From contig NZ_LGEA01000101.1 in assembly GCF_001280065.1 (NCBI RefSeq), positions 84,987 through 148,986 on the forward strand: a stretch of 64,000 nt of DNA, read 5' to 3'. Source of the DNA: Streptomyces sp. NRRL B-1140. GTDB lineage: Bacteria; Actinomycetota; Actinomycetes; Streptomycetales; Streptomycetaceae. Position numbers and translations under genes: made by a program. How positions within the stretch are numbered: the first letter of the stretch is position 1; every line of letters begins with the position of its first letter. Below the pieces are notes generated by a model that was not told the origin of the DNA, did not search any database, and saw only the letters and a program-made list of their open reading frames with translations. Of this stretch, positions 44,010 to 52,313 are shown one piece after another.

Positions 44010-45392
44010 CTACTGCTTGGCCCGGGCCTTCTGCCACGCGTACCCGACCGCCGCCAGGACCAGGATCATCCCGCCCGTCGAGTACAGCTGCACCCGCGTG
44101 TCCGGCTCCCGGGCCATCAGGACGAAGACCGCGGCCATCGCGGCCAGGGCGACCCAGGTCAGCCAGGGGAACGCCCACATGCGCACGGCCAGCTTCTCGG
44201 GCGCCTCGCGCTCCAGGCGGCGGCGCAGGCGCAGCTGCGAGACGGCGATGAAGATCCAGACGACCAGGATCACCGCGCCGATCATGTTCAGCAGCCAGGC
44301 GAAGACGTCGTTCGGCCGCCAGTAGCTCAGCAGCACGCACAGGAACCCGAACACCGAGGACGCCAGCACGGCGATCCGCGGCACCCCGCCCGAGACCCGG
44401 CCCAAGCCCTTCGGGCCCTGCCCGCGCTCCACGAGCGAGTAGGCGATGCGGGAGGCGCCGTAGACGTTGGCGTTCATGGCGGACAGCAGGGCGACCAGGA
44501 CGACCACGTTCATCAGCTGGCCGGCGCCGGGGATGCCGAGCTGGTCGAGGGCGGCGACGTACGGGCCCTTCTCGACGACCGCCTTCGAGTCCCAGGGGAC
44601 GAGCGTGACGATGACGGCCATGGAGCCGACGTAGAACAGCGCGATGCGCCACATCGCCGTGCGGACCGCGCTCGCGACGCCCTTGACGGGGTTCTCCGAC
44701 TCGGCGGCGGCGATGGTGACCGTCTCCAGACCGCCGTAGGCGAAGACCGAGGCGAGCAGGCCGATGACCAGGCCCTCGCCGCCGTTCGGCAGGAAGTCGG
44801 TGAGGTGACTCGCGCCCGGCGAGTCCGTGCCGGGCAGGACGCCCGCGATCGCCAGGACGCCGAGCACCAGGAACAGGGTGATCGCGCCGACCTTCAGCGC
44901 CGCGAACCAGAACTCGAACTCGCCGAAGTTCTTCACGGCGGCCAGGTTCGTGCCGCAGAAGACGACCATGAACAGTGCCACCCACGCCCACTCCGGCGTG
45001 CCCGGCAGCCAGCCGTGGACGATCTTCGCGGCGCCGATGCCCTCCAGGCCGACGGCGGTGCAGAGCAGCACCCAGAACGACCAGCCGGCGGTGAATCCCG
45101 CCCAGGGGCCGATCGCCCGCTCGGCGTGCGCCGAGAACGACCCCGACGACGGATACGCGGCCGACATCTCGCCGAGCATCCGCATCACGAGCATCACGAG
45201 GGCACCGGAGAGGGCGTAGGCGACCACGATCGACGGACCGGCCGCGGCGATACCGGCACCGGAGCCGACGAACAGACCGGCCCCGATCACCCCGCCGAGG
45301 GCGATCATCGACAGGTGGCGCTGCTTCAGGCCATGGGAGAGGGAGACGTCGTCCGCGCTGGGCGGCGTCCCCGTGGTGGTGCTGCTGGGCAT
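44010..45392 (-). CDS. Amino acid permease (APC family, GabP-like), first copy
   Basis: A 460-residue permease with about 12 membrane helices. The N-terminal LKQRHLSMIALGGVIGAGLFVGSGAGIAAAGP is the APC helix-1 motif, and the loop GPSIVVAYALSGALVMLVMRMLGEM follows. The family imports amino acids or GABA-like compounds by proton symport. A paralogue lies at 55894-57384. The ATG at 45392 is chosen (MPSSTTTG); a longer frame gives an Arg-rich N-terminus unlike the family. Single gene, downstream of the sulfur operon on the same strand but separated by a hairpin. Confidence 0.9.
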   Translation of the reverse strand: MPSSTTTGTPPSADDVSLSHGLKQRHLSMIALGGVIGAGLFVGSGAGIAAAGPSIVVAYALSGALVMLVMRMLGEMSAAYPSSGSFSAHAERAIGPWAGFTAGWSFWVLLCTAVGLEGIGAAKIVHGWLPGTPEWAWVALFMVVFCGTNLAAVKNFGEFEFWFAALKVGAITLFLVLGVLAIAGVLPGTDSPGASHLTDFLPNGGEGLVIGLLASVFAYGGLETVTIAAAESENPVKGVASAVRTAMWRIALFYVGSMAVIVTLVPWDSKAVVEKGPYVAALDQLGIPGAGQLMNVVVLVALLSAMNANVYGASRIAYSLVERGQGPKGLGRVSGGVPRIAVLASSVFGFLCVLLSYWRPNDVFAWLLNMIGAVILVVWIFIAVSQLRLRRRLEREAPEKLAVRMWAFPWLTWVALAAMAAVFVLMAREPDTRVQLYSTGGMILVLAAVGYAWQKARAKQ

Positions 45393-45448
45393 GGGCGCGA
45401 CTCGTCCTATGCGTGAGGGGCGTACGAGGGCAAAACGCCGCCAGTGTC

Positions 45449-45479
45449 GGATGCCTCTCCGCCTGACGGAGAGGCATCC
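45449..45479 (-). terminator. Terminator of the sulfur operon
   Basis: GGATGCCTCTCCG with a 13-base perfect complement and 5-base loop, 33 bases past the end of the TauD-like gene. Confidence 0.8.
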
Positions 45480-45511
45480 CAGCATGTGGACGGTCGTGTC
45501 GCTCTGTGTGG

Positions 45512-46405
45512 CTATGCGGCGACCGGCGTGTAGTGCGAGGCGTCGCCCTCGATGACGTAGCTCTCCTTGCCCTCGATCCCGACGGGGATGTCACCCGCGA
45601 CGGTGACCCGGTGCAGGCGGCGCGGCAGGCCGTCGTAGTTGTCGATGGCGTAGTGCTGGGTGATGCGGTTGTCGAACAGGACGAGCTGGTTCGGCGACCA
45701 GCGGTGGCGGAGGATGTTCTCCGGCCGGGTGACGTACGCCTGGAGCAGGTCGAGGATCTTGCGCGACTCGCCCGGGGAGAGGCCCACGATCCGCTGCGCG
45801 AAGCCGCCGATGAACAGGCCGCGCTCGCCCGTCAGCGGATGCACGCGGACCACCGGGTGGACCGTGCGGTACCTGATCGAGGTGAACTGCGCGCGCCGGG
45901 CGGCCTGTTCCTCGTCGACTTCCTCGTCCGGGACGGCGTAGTCGTAGTCGTTGGTGTGCTCGGCCCACAAGGTGTCGGCGAGGCTGCGCAGCGACTCGGG
46001 CAGGTTGCGGTACGCGGCGGCCGAGCTGGCGATCAGCGTCTCGCCGCCGTACGGCGGGATCGTGATGCTGCGCAGGGTGCTGGCCTGCGGCGGGTTGAGG
46101 ACGAAGGTGACGTCGGTGTGCCAGTGGTTGGCGGCCCGGCCCCGCTCGCTGTCGACGGGCAGTACGTTCGGGGCGTCGGCGATGGACGACACCGTCGGGT
46201 GAGCGGTGGTGATGTCGCCGAAATGACGGGCGAAGGCCTGCTGGCCCGCGTCGTCGAGGCCTTCCGCGTCGAAGACCAGGGCCTTGTGGGTGTTGAGCGC
46301 GTCCCGCAGGGCGGCGTAGGTCTCCTGGCCGAGGGGCCGGGTGAGGTCGACGCCCTCGACTCGGGCGCCGATGTTCGCGGTGACCTTGTGGATCTCGATG
46401 GCCAT
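45512..46405 (-). CDS. TauD/TfdA-family Fe(II)/2-oxoglutarate dioxygenase
   Basis: A 297-residue dioxygenase that hydroxylates sulfonates or related substrates with release of sulfite. The iron site HxD is in ANHWHTDVTF, and the distal His in NRITQHYAIDNYDG. The 2-oxoglutarate-binding Arg is in RRLHRVTVAG. The first strand (VTANIGARVEGVDL) is typical of TauD. It is the last gene of the operon after the LLM oxygenase. The substrate may be taurine, another alkylsulfonate or a sulfate ester. Confidence 0.92.
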   Translation of the reverse strand: MAIEIHKVTANIGARVEGVDLTRPLGQETYAALRDALNTHKALVFDAEGLDDAGQQAFARHFGDITTAHPTVSSIADAPNVLPVDSERGRAANHWHTDVTFVLNPPQASTLRSITIPPYGGETLIASSAAAYRNLPESLRSLADTLWAEHTNDYDYAVPDEEVDEEQAARRAQFTSIRYRTVHPVVRVHPLTGERGLFIGGFAQRIVGLSPGESRKILDLLQAYVTRPENILRHRWSPNQLVLFDNRITQHYAIDNYDGLPRRLHRVTVAGDIPVGIEGKESYVIEGDASHYTPVAA

Positions 46406-46450
46406 GACGGGTTCCTTCCGGAGGACGGGGGTTCGGACGAGGGCGGGGGC

Positions 46451-47794
46451 TCAGACGAGGGCGGGGGCGTTGACGTGCTGGTTGGCGGGGCGCGGGAGGC
46501 CGTAGCGCTCCCGCAGGGTGCGGGGGGCGCCGCCGTACTCGGTGCGGAGCAGTCCCCGGGCGCGCAGGATCGGGACGACGTGGTCGACGAAGGCCTCCAG
46601 GCCCAACGGCAGCACCGCGGGCATGATGTTGAAGCCGTCCGCGGCGCCCGAGTCGAACCACAGCTCGATGGTGTCGGCGACCTGTTCGGGCGTCCCGGCG
46701 AAGGTGAGGTGCCCGCGGCCGCCGCCGAGCCGGCCGATGAGCTGCCGCACGGTGAGCCGGTCGCGCCGGGCCAGCTCCACCACGAGCGTGTAGCGGCTCT
46801 TCGCGCCCTCGACGGCGCTTTCCGGCGGCAGGTCGGCGGGGAGCGGGCCGTCCAGCTCCAGGGTGCCCGGGTCGAGCTGAAGCAGCCGCTCCAGGCGGTC
46901 CACGCCGTGCGCGTGCACGATGTGGTCCTCCAGGAGCCGCTCGTTCTCCAGCGCCTCGGCCTCGGTGGAACCGATCACCGGGACGATGCCCGGCAGCACC
47001 TTGATGTGCCCGGCGTCCCGGCCGGCGGCGACGGTCCGGGACTTGAGGTCGGCGTAGAAGGCCCGCGCGTCCTCGATGGTCTGCTGGGCGGTGAACACCG
47101 CCTCCGCGTACCGGGCGGCGAACCGCTTGCCGTCCTCGGATGAGCCGGCCTGCACGAGCAGCGGGTAACCCTGGGGCGTGCGCGGCACGTTGAGGGCGCC
47201 CTCGACGCTGAAGTACCGGCCCCGGTGGCGGGGCGGGTGGATCTTCGCGTCGTCGCCCCACACGCCCGCCGCCTTGTCGGCGACGATCGCGTCGTCCTCC
47301 CAGCTGTCCCACAGCTTCAGCGCCACGTCGAGGAACTCGGCGGCCCGCGCGTACCGCTCGGCGTGCGCCGGCTCGGCGTCCAGACCGAAGTTGCGGGCGG
47401 CCTCGGCACCGGCGGTCGTGACGATGTTCCAGCCCGCCCGGCCACCGCTGAGGTGGTCCAGCGTGGCGAACTTCCGGGCCAGGTTGTACGGCGAGTTGTA
47501 CGACGTGGAAGCCGTGGCGATCAGGCCGATGTGCTCGGTCGCCGTAGCCAGCGCGGTCAGCAGCGTGATCGGCTCCAGCGCCCCGGCGGGCCGCTGTGCG
47601 AGGTTGTTCCACAGCTGTGGGCCGTCGGCGAGGAACAGCGAGTCGAAGGTGCCGCGCTCGGCGATCCGCGCGAGCCGCACGTAGTGGGCCAGGTCCACGT
47701 GCGCGTACGGGTCGCTCTCCGGCAGCCGCCACGACGCCTCGTGGTGGCCGGTGTTCATCAAGAACGCGTTCAGGTGGAGCTGTCTGCGGGTCAT
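46451..47794 (-). CDS. LLM-class FMN-dependent monooxygenase (NtaA/SnaA/DszA-like)
   Basis: A 447-residue flavin-dependent monooxygenase. The N-terminal LHLNAFLMNTGHHEASWRLP and the blocks TLDHLSGGRAGWNIVTTAG and YPLLVQAGSSEDGKRFAARYAEAVF belong to the DszA/SnaA/NtaA branch, which oxidises sulfones, sulfonates or aminopolycarboxylates with FMNH2. The ATG overlaps the ATPase stop (ATGA), so it is cotranslated with the importer. In the operon it would desulfurise substrates that the ABC system brings in. No dedicated flavin reductase gene is visible nearby. Confidence 0.9.
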   Translation of the reverse strand: MTRRQLHLNAFLMNTGHHEASWRLPESDPYAHVDLAHYVRLARIAERGTFDSLFLADGPQLWNNLAQRPAGALEPITLLTALATATEHIGLIATASTSYNSPYNLARKFATLDHLSGGRAGWNIVTTAGAEAARNFGLDAEPAHAERYARAAEFLDVALKLWDSWEDDAIVADKAAGVWGDDAKIHPPRHRGRYFSVEGALNVPRTPQGYPLLVQAGSSEDGKRFAARYAEAVFTAQQTIEDARAFYADLKSRTVAAGRDAGHIKVLPGIVPVIGSTEAEALENERLLEDHIVHAHGVDRLERLLQLDPGTLELDGPLPADLPPESAVEGAKSRYTLVVELARRDRLTVRQLIGRLGGGRGHLTFAGTPEQVADTIELWFDSGAADGFNIMPAVLPLGLEAFVDHVVPILRARGLLRTEYGGAPRTLRERYGLPRPANQHVNAPALV

Positions 47795-48525
47795 CGGTGG
47801 TCCTCCGTGACACCGAGCGCGGCCAGCAGCCGCTCCCGGTATTCGCCGAGCAGGGGGTCGCGGTACGACCGCGGGTGCGCGCGGTCGATGGTGAGGTCGA
47901 GGCCGATCCGGCCCTGGTCCAGGACGAGCACCCGGTCGGCGAGCACGATCGCCTCGTCCACGTCGTGGGTGACCAGCAGCACCGAGGGCCGATGGCGCTC
48001 CCACAGCTCGCGGAGCAGGCCGTGCATCCGGATCCGGGTGAGCGCGTCCAGCGCCCCGAACGGCTCGTCGGCCAGCAGCAGTTCCGGCTCCCGTACGAGC
48101 GATCGGGCCAGGGCGGCGCGCTGGGCCTCCCCGCCGGACAGCTGGCCCGGCCAGGCCCGCTCGCGGCCCTTCAGCCCCACCTCCTCCAGGGCCTCCCGCC
48201 CCTTGCGCCCGGCGTCCTTGCCCTCCGCGCCGAGCAGCACGTTGTCGAGGACCCGCCGCCAGGGCAGCAGCCGGGAGTCCTGGAAGACCACCGACACCCG
48301 CTCGGGGGCCGTGAGCTGCCCGGAGCCCGTGACGCCGTGGTCGAGCCCGGCGATCGCCCGCAGCAGGGTGCTCTTGCCGGAGCCGCTGTGCCCGAGCAGG
48401 GCGGTGAGCTGTCCGGCGGGCAGGTCGAGGTCGATGCCGTCGAGGACCGTGCGCCCGTCGAACGACCGGGTCAGGCCGCGCAGTCGGACGGCGGGCCGGG
48501 TCAGCTGCTCAGTGTGCGGCGCCAT
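47791..48525 (-). CDS. ssuB: Sulfonate/nitrate-type ABC transporter ATP-binding protein
   Basis: A 244-residue ATPase. Walker A GHSGSGKST, Q-loop in VVFQDSRLLPW, signature LSGGEAQRAALARSL, Walker B LLLADEPFGALDALTR, switch His in LLVTHDVDEA. The Q-x-x-R-L-L-P-W motif is typical of the nitrate/sulfonate/taurine importer group. It overlaps the permease gene by 25 bases and the monooxygenase by four. The gene symbol is by analogy. Confidence 0.9.
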   Translation of the reverse strand: MAPHTEQLTRPAVRLRGLTRSFDGRTVLDGIDLDLPAGQLTALLGHSGSGKSTLLRAIAGLDHGVTGSGQLTAPERVSVVFQDSRLLPWRRVLDNVLLGAEGKDAGRKGREALEEVGLKGRERAWPGQLSGGEAQRAALARSLVREPELLLADEPFGALDALTRIRMHGLLRELWERHRPSVLLVTHDVDEAIVLADRVLVLDQGRIGLDLTIDRAHPRSYRDPLLGEYRERLLAALGVTEDHR

Positions 48526-49382
48526 GACAGCACCCTCCGTTCGATCAGACGGACCGCGCTGTCGGAGACCAGGCCGAAGACGCCGTAGACGACCAGGCCG
48601 ACGAGGATGACGTCCGTCTGGCCGTAGTTCTGCGCCTGGAACATCATGTAGCCGAGGCCGCTGGTGGCGTTGATCTGCTCCAGCACCACCAGGCCCAGCC
48701 AGGAGCCGGTGACGCCGAGCCGCAGCCCGACGAAGAAGCCGGGCAGGGCGCCGGGGATCACGACCTGCCGGATGAACCGGTACTTCGACAGGCCCTGGAC
48801 TTCGGCGAGTTCGACGAAGCGGCTGTCGATGCCGGACAGCGCGGCGTGCGTGTTCAGGTAGATCGGGATGTAGACGACGATCGCGATGATGGCGATCTTG
48901 AAGGTTTCCCCGATGCCCAGCCACAGGATGAACAGCGGGATCAGGCCGAGGGTGGGGATCGCCCGGTTGAGGTTGACCGTCCCGTCGATCAGGGCCTCGC
49001 CGGTCCGGGTCAGCCCGGACGCCAGCGCGAGCAGGATGCCCACCACCAGACCGATCGAGAAACCGGTGGCCGCGCGCTGCAGCGACGTCAGGATGTCGTC
49101 CGGCAGCGTGCCCGCGGTCCACAGGCGGCTGCCCGTCTCCAGCACCGTCCACGGGGCCGGGATCGCGCCCGGGTCGAGCAGCCCGGCGGCGGAGGCGGCA
49201 CTCCACAGCCCGAGCACGGCGGCCGGCCCGACGAGCCGGGTGGCGGGCAGCCGCTTGCCGGGAGCCAGCCGCCGGCGCCTGCGCACCTGGTGCGTCCCCT
49301 CCACCGGGGCGAGCGCCGCGGGAGCCTGCGCGGTCGTGTGCGCCGTGTGCGTCGTGTGCGTCGTCGTGGTCACGGCGGTCAC
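48501..49382 (-). CDS. ssuC: Sulfonate/nitrate-type ABC transporter permease
   Basis: A 293-residue permease with about six membrane helices. The coupling loop is FVELAEVQGLSKYRFIRQVVIPGALPGFFVGLRLGVTGSW, the signature of SsuC/TauC permeases. It has a Thr/His-rich N-terminal tail (VTAVTTTTHTTHTAHTTAQ), a local low-complexity feature. The GTG at 49382 overlaps the binding-protein stop (GTGA); a GTG three codons later is an alternative. Confidence 0.9.
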   Translation of the reverse strand: MTAVTTTTHTTHTAHTTAQAPAALAPVEGTHQVRRRRRLAPGKRLPATRLVGPAAVLGLWSAASAAGLLDPGAIPAPWTVLETGSRLWTAGTLPDDILTSLQRAATGFSIGLVVGILLALASGLTRTGEALIDGTVNLNRAIPTLGLIPLFILWLGIGETFKIAIIAIVVYIPIYLNTHAALSGIDSRFVELAEVQGLSKYRFIRQVVIPGALPGFFVGLRLGVTGSWLGLVVLEQINATSGLGYMMFQAQNYGQTDVILVGLVVYGVFGLVSDSAVRLIERRVLSWRRTLSS

Positions 49383-50434
49383 CTCCGGTACTCCGCGGGT
49401 ACGGCCTTGGCCGCGAGGGACTCGAAGCGGTGGTCGAAGAGCTCGGAGACGTCGAACTCCTTCACGAAGCCGCCCTCCGCGAGCAGGTCGGCGGTCTCCT
49501 GCTCCCACCTGATGGCCTCGTCCCAGCGGGGTGGGAACAGCGGCTTGTTGGCGAGCGCGGTGACGGCCTTCGCCTGGGGGAGCGTCAGGTTCTGCGTCCC
49601 GACGTAGAACTGCTCGTTCCACTCGTCGGGGTGCTCGTAGGTCCACACCTGGCTCTTCGCCCAGTACGGGATGTACGCGGCGATCGCGGCGGCCTTCGCC
49701 TTGTCGTTCAGCACGGAAACCGGCGCCCACAGCAGGTTGAGCAGGTCCACCACGTCGGTGGTGATGGTCCGGGCCGACCTGTACTTCGCCAGATACGCCG
49801 GCGCCTGGGTGTTGGCGAGCGGGGCGATGTCCACCTGCCCGGACTGCAGGGCGGTGAGGAACTGGTTGCTGGTCAGCGACACCAGCTCCACGTCGTCGTA
49901 CGCCAGCCCGGCCTTCTTCAGCGCCCGCAGCAGGACCACGCCCTGTGCCTGGCCCTGGGAGAAGGCGAGCCGCTTGCCCTTGAAACCGGCGACCGTACGG
50001 ATGTCGCTGCCCGGCTTGGTGGCGAAGAGATAGTTGGGCTTCCGGGTGATGTTGATCGCCACGATCTTCGCGTCGAAGCCCTGATAGTGCGCCTGGATCG
50101 GCGGGATGCCCGCGTTGTTGGCGACCTCCAGGGACTTCGCGCGGAAGGCGTTGATGACATCGGGACCCGCGCCGATGTTCAGCCAGTCGGCGACCTTGAA
50201 CGGCAGATCCCGGAACCCGGCCAGCTTGAACTGGAGTTGCTGCGCGTCCTGGTACGAGGCGATCTTCAGGCTCGTACCGGCGGGCACCTTGGAGGCCAGG
50301 GGAGCGTTCGAGGCCTCCTCGGCGGCGGCACTGCTGTCCGCGCAGCCGCTCAGTCCGGCAGCCGCGGCCGTCACGCCGAGCAGTGAGGTCAGGAACAGAC
50401 GCCGGTCGAGACCGGGCAGGGGAGGAGAGGGCAT
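49379..50434 (-). CDS. ssuA: Sulfonate-type ABC transporter substrate-binding lipoprotein
   Basis: A 351-residue binding protein. The N-terminus has a twin-arginine-like DRRLFLTSLLG and the lipobox LSGC, so it is a lipoprotein. The mature part contains the NMT1/SsuA-like pattern (ADWLNIGAGPDVINAFRAKS, SDIRTVAGFKGKRLAFSQGQAQGVVLLRALKKAGL, and LQSGQVDIAPL). It heads the sulfur operon and captures an aliphatic sulfonate or related ligand. A cysteine leader peptide and hairpin precede it. Confidence 0.92.
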   Translation of the reverse strand: MPSPPLPGLDRRLFLTSLLGVTAAAAGLSGCADSSAAAEEASNAPLASKVPAGTSLKIASYQDAQQLQFKLAGFRDLPFKVADWLNIGAGPDVINAFRAKSLEVANNAGIPPIQAHYQGFDAKIVAINITRKPNYLFATKPGSDIRTVAGFKGKRLAFSQGQAQGVVLLRALKKAGLAYDDVELVSLTSNQFLTALQSGQVDIAPLANTQAPAYLAKYRSARTITTDVVDLLNLLWAPVSVLNDKAKAAAIAAYIPYWAKSQVWTYEHPDEWNEQFYVGTQNLTLPQAKAVTALANKPLFPPRWDEAIRWEQETADLLAEGGFVKEFDVSELFDHRFESLAAKAVPAEYRR

Positions 50435-50502
50435 GGGAGGACTCCCTGATCATGGAAGACGGCACGGCACACGGAATTCCGCACGGGAATGGCCGGCAGG
50501 GG

Positions 50503-50516
50503 AATTCACGTGAATT
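50503..50516. promoter_or_regulatory. AT-rich perfect palindrome upstream of ssuA
   Basis: AATTCACGTGAATT, a perfect 14-base palindrome in a GC-rich background, between the leader hairpin and the binding-protein start. It could be a protein-binding site. Confidence 0.35.
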
Positions 50517-50526
50517 TCACACGGGG

Positions 50527-50555
50527 AAGAAGAAGGCGCTCCGTGAACGGGCGCC
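50527..50555 (-). terminator. Attenuator hairpin after the Cys leader peptide
   Basis: On the minus strand GGCGC-(C)-CGTTCACGG-(A)-GCGCC forms a stem-loop followed by the U-rich TTCTTCTT, a Rho-independent-like terminator. It begins 16 bases after the leader stop. The position fits an attenuator that is relieved or formed depending on ribosome stalling at the Cys codons. Confidence 0.6.
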
Positions 50556-50571
50556 TGGGCGCGTCAACGGG

Positions 50572-50631
50572 TCAGCAACAGAGAGTGCGACAGCTCGTGA
50601 GCGGGGTCATGAACAGGATGTTCCTGGTCAT
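50572..50631 (-). CDS. Cys-rich leader peptide of the sulfur operon
   Basis: A 19-residue open reading frame, MTRNILFMTPLTSCRTLCC, with three Cys codons in the last six positions. It has AGGAAGG a few bases upstream, and a terminator hairpin and U-tract follow its stop at once. The arrangement matches the cysteine-responsive attenuators described for actinobacterial sulfur genes: with little cysteinyl-tRNA the ribosome stalls at the Cys codons and changes the RNA fold. Only 33 bases separate it from the end of the ROK gene. Confidence 0.75.
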   Translation of the reverse strand: MTRNILFMTPLTSCRTLCC

Positions 50632-50664
50632 CGGGCCTTCCTGTCAACATTCCGAGTTTCTGAA

Positions 50665-51864
50665 TTAAATAGCCTCAGGTGACGCGGCCAGCGGATCCCG
50701 GTAGAGAACGTCGAGCGCCACCGAACCGCCGGCCACGGCCAGTACGGAATCCGTGAAACTGATCGGTGAGACGGTCGCGGCGCGATCCGCTCCGACCTCT
50801 TCCCGCAGCGCGGCGAGACAGTCCGCCCGGTGCATGGCCCCGACCTCCGTCACGACCACCCGCTCGGGGTTCAGCACGTCCTGCAGCAGCCCGACGGCAC
50901 GGCCCACCCGCCGCGACCGCTCCCGCAGCAGCCGCCCCGCCACCGGGTCTCCGGCCGCCGCGGCGGAGACCACATGCATCGGGTTCACCCCGTCGACGAC
51001 CCCCGCCTCCCGGGCCAGCCGGCACAGCGTCCGCTCGCTCAGCTCGACCTGGAGGCAGCCCACCCGGCCGCACGCGCAGGGCTCCGTCCCACCCGGCACC
51101 GGCAGATGGGCGATCGACCCCGCCTGCGAGCGCGGCCCGTGGTGCACCTCGTCGTGGGTGGCGAACGCCGAGTCGACCACGTTGCCCGCGAACAGGTGCA
51201 GCACACTGCGGCTGCCCCGCGCCCGCCCGAACAGCCGCTCGGCGTTCACCAACGCCCGCGCGTGCCCGTCGACATGCACGGGCAGCCCGGTACGCGCCCC
51301 GAGCACCTGGCGCACCTGCACCTCGCGCCAGCCGAGCAGTGGATGCTCCACGACGGTGCCCGAGTCCCGGTCCACCCAGCCGCCCGTCGCGAAGCCAACC
51401 CCCAGCGCCCTGCTGCGGGGAGACCCGGCGAGCAGCGCCGCCAGCGCGTCGGCGGCCCGTCCCAGCACCCGCGCGGGCTCGGTGCCCGCGTGCTTCACCT
51501 CGCTGCGGGCCACCACCTGCCCGCGCAGGTCCAGCAGCGCGACCGTGGTGTACGGCACCGCCACGTGCACGCCGCCCACCACGAACCGGGAGTCGTCCAG
51601 GTCGACCGGCAGGTGCGGTCGGCCCACGCCCTTGGAGCGCCGCAGCTCGGCGGACTCACGGATGAGCCCCAACTCGGCGAAGCGGGAGCAGTAGTCGGTC
51701 ACCGACGCGGGCGACAGCCCGGTCAGCCGGGCGATGGTGCTGCGCGCGACCGGCCCGTGCTCCAGCACGGACCGCAGGACGACGCTCGCGCTGGTGCGAC
51801 GCCGGTCGCTGTCGGACGCACGGGGGACGGGGGACGTGAGAAGGGGAGCCGCGGTACGGGGCAT
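50665..51864 (-). CDS. ROK-family transcriptional regulator
   Basis: A 399-residue repressor. The N-terminal winged HTH (VLRSVLEHGPVARSTIARLTGLSPASVTDYCSRFAELGLI) leads to a ROK domain with LGVGFATGGWVDRDSGTVV. The zinc motif CACGRVGCLQVE matches C-x-C-G-x-x-G-C-x-E/Q. ROK proteins respond to sugars, but this one sits directly upstream of the sulfonate operon on the same strand and has its own Cys-leader peptide. It probably regulates or is regulated with that operon. The ATG at 51864 has AGGAAG upstream. Confidence 0.88.
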   Translation of the reverse strand: MPRTAAPLLTSPVPRASDSDRRRTSASVVLRSVLEHGPVARSTIARLTGLSPASVTDYCSRFAELGLIRESAELRRSKGVGRPHLPVDLDDSRFVVGGVHVAVPYTTVALLDLRGQVVARSEVKHAGTEPARVLGRAADALAALLAGSPRSRALGVGFATGGWVDRDSGTVVEHPLLGWREVQVRQVLGARTGLPVHVDGHARALVNAERLFGRARGSRSVLHLFAGNVVDSAFATHDEVHHGPRSQAGSIAHLPVPGGTEPCACGRVGCLQVELSERTLCRLAREAGVVDGVNPMHVVSAAAAGDPVAGRLLRERSRRVGRAVGLLQDVLNPERVVVTEVGAMHRADCLAALREEVGADRAATVSPISFTDSVLAVAGGSVALDVLYRDPLAASPEAI

Positions 51865-51934
51865 GGGATTCTTCCTGGAGGCCGGTCCGACACTGCGCCG
51901 TTTCGATCGGCGGGCCGGATCCCTCCGTCCCGCC

Positions 51935-52021
51935 TCACCGAGGGCGGCGACAGGTGGCCGTGCCCTGGCGTCGCAGGTCGACATAGCGACGCGACGAGAA
52001 GTACCGGGCCTGGGCAACCAT
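51935..52021 (-). CDS. Cys leader peptide upstream of the ROK gene
   Basis: A 28-residue frame containing the block SSRRYVDLRRQGTATC, ending C-R-R-P-R. Many Streptomyces sulfur genes have a leader with the R-R-x-V-D-L-x-R and terminal Cys pattern; RefSeq labels them putative leader peptide. The ATG lies 7 bases after TAGCGT, a -10-like box, so the transcript may be leaderless. No typical U-tract terminator follows. It starts 157 bases before the ROK start. Confidence 0.72.
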   Translation of the reverse strand: MVAQARYFSSRRYVDLRRQGTATCRRPR

Positions 52022-52313
52022 GTCCGCGACGCTAGCAAAGCGGTGCCGGGCTGCCCAGCCGGCGACCGACGGGCGAGACGGTGCGCACTGCGTCTTTGGG
52101 GGAAACTTACAGACACCTCTCGGCCCGTTCCGGTGCCACGCACCACCTCACCACCGTGACCGGAGTCACCTCGAACCCGATGTAGGAGGCACCCTTTGTC
52201 CGAAGCCAACCAAGAGCGTGTTCGTGCCTTTGTCGAGCGCTGACGGTGATCAGGGTGAGGGCGCTGGGATAGCGTCACGGTGTCCCACCGGCCCTCACTC
52301 TCGCGGAGTCCCC
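52022..52313. promoter_or_regulatory. Divergent region between the Cys leader and bioY
   Basis: 292 bases upstream of both the minus-strand leader peptide and the plus-strand bioY gene. It holds the TAGCGT box of the leader and should hold the bioY promoter, but I recognise no BioQ/BirA-like operator. Confidence 0.3.
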
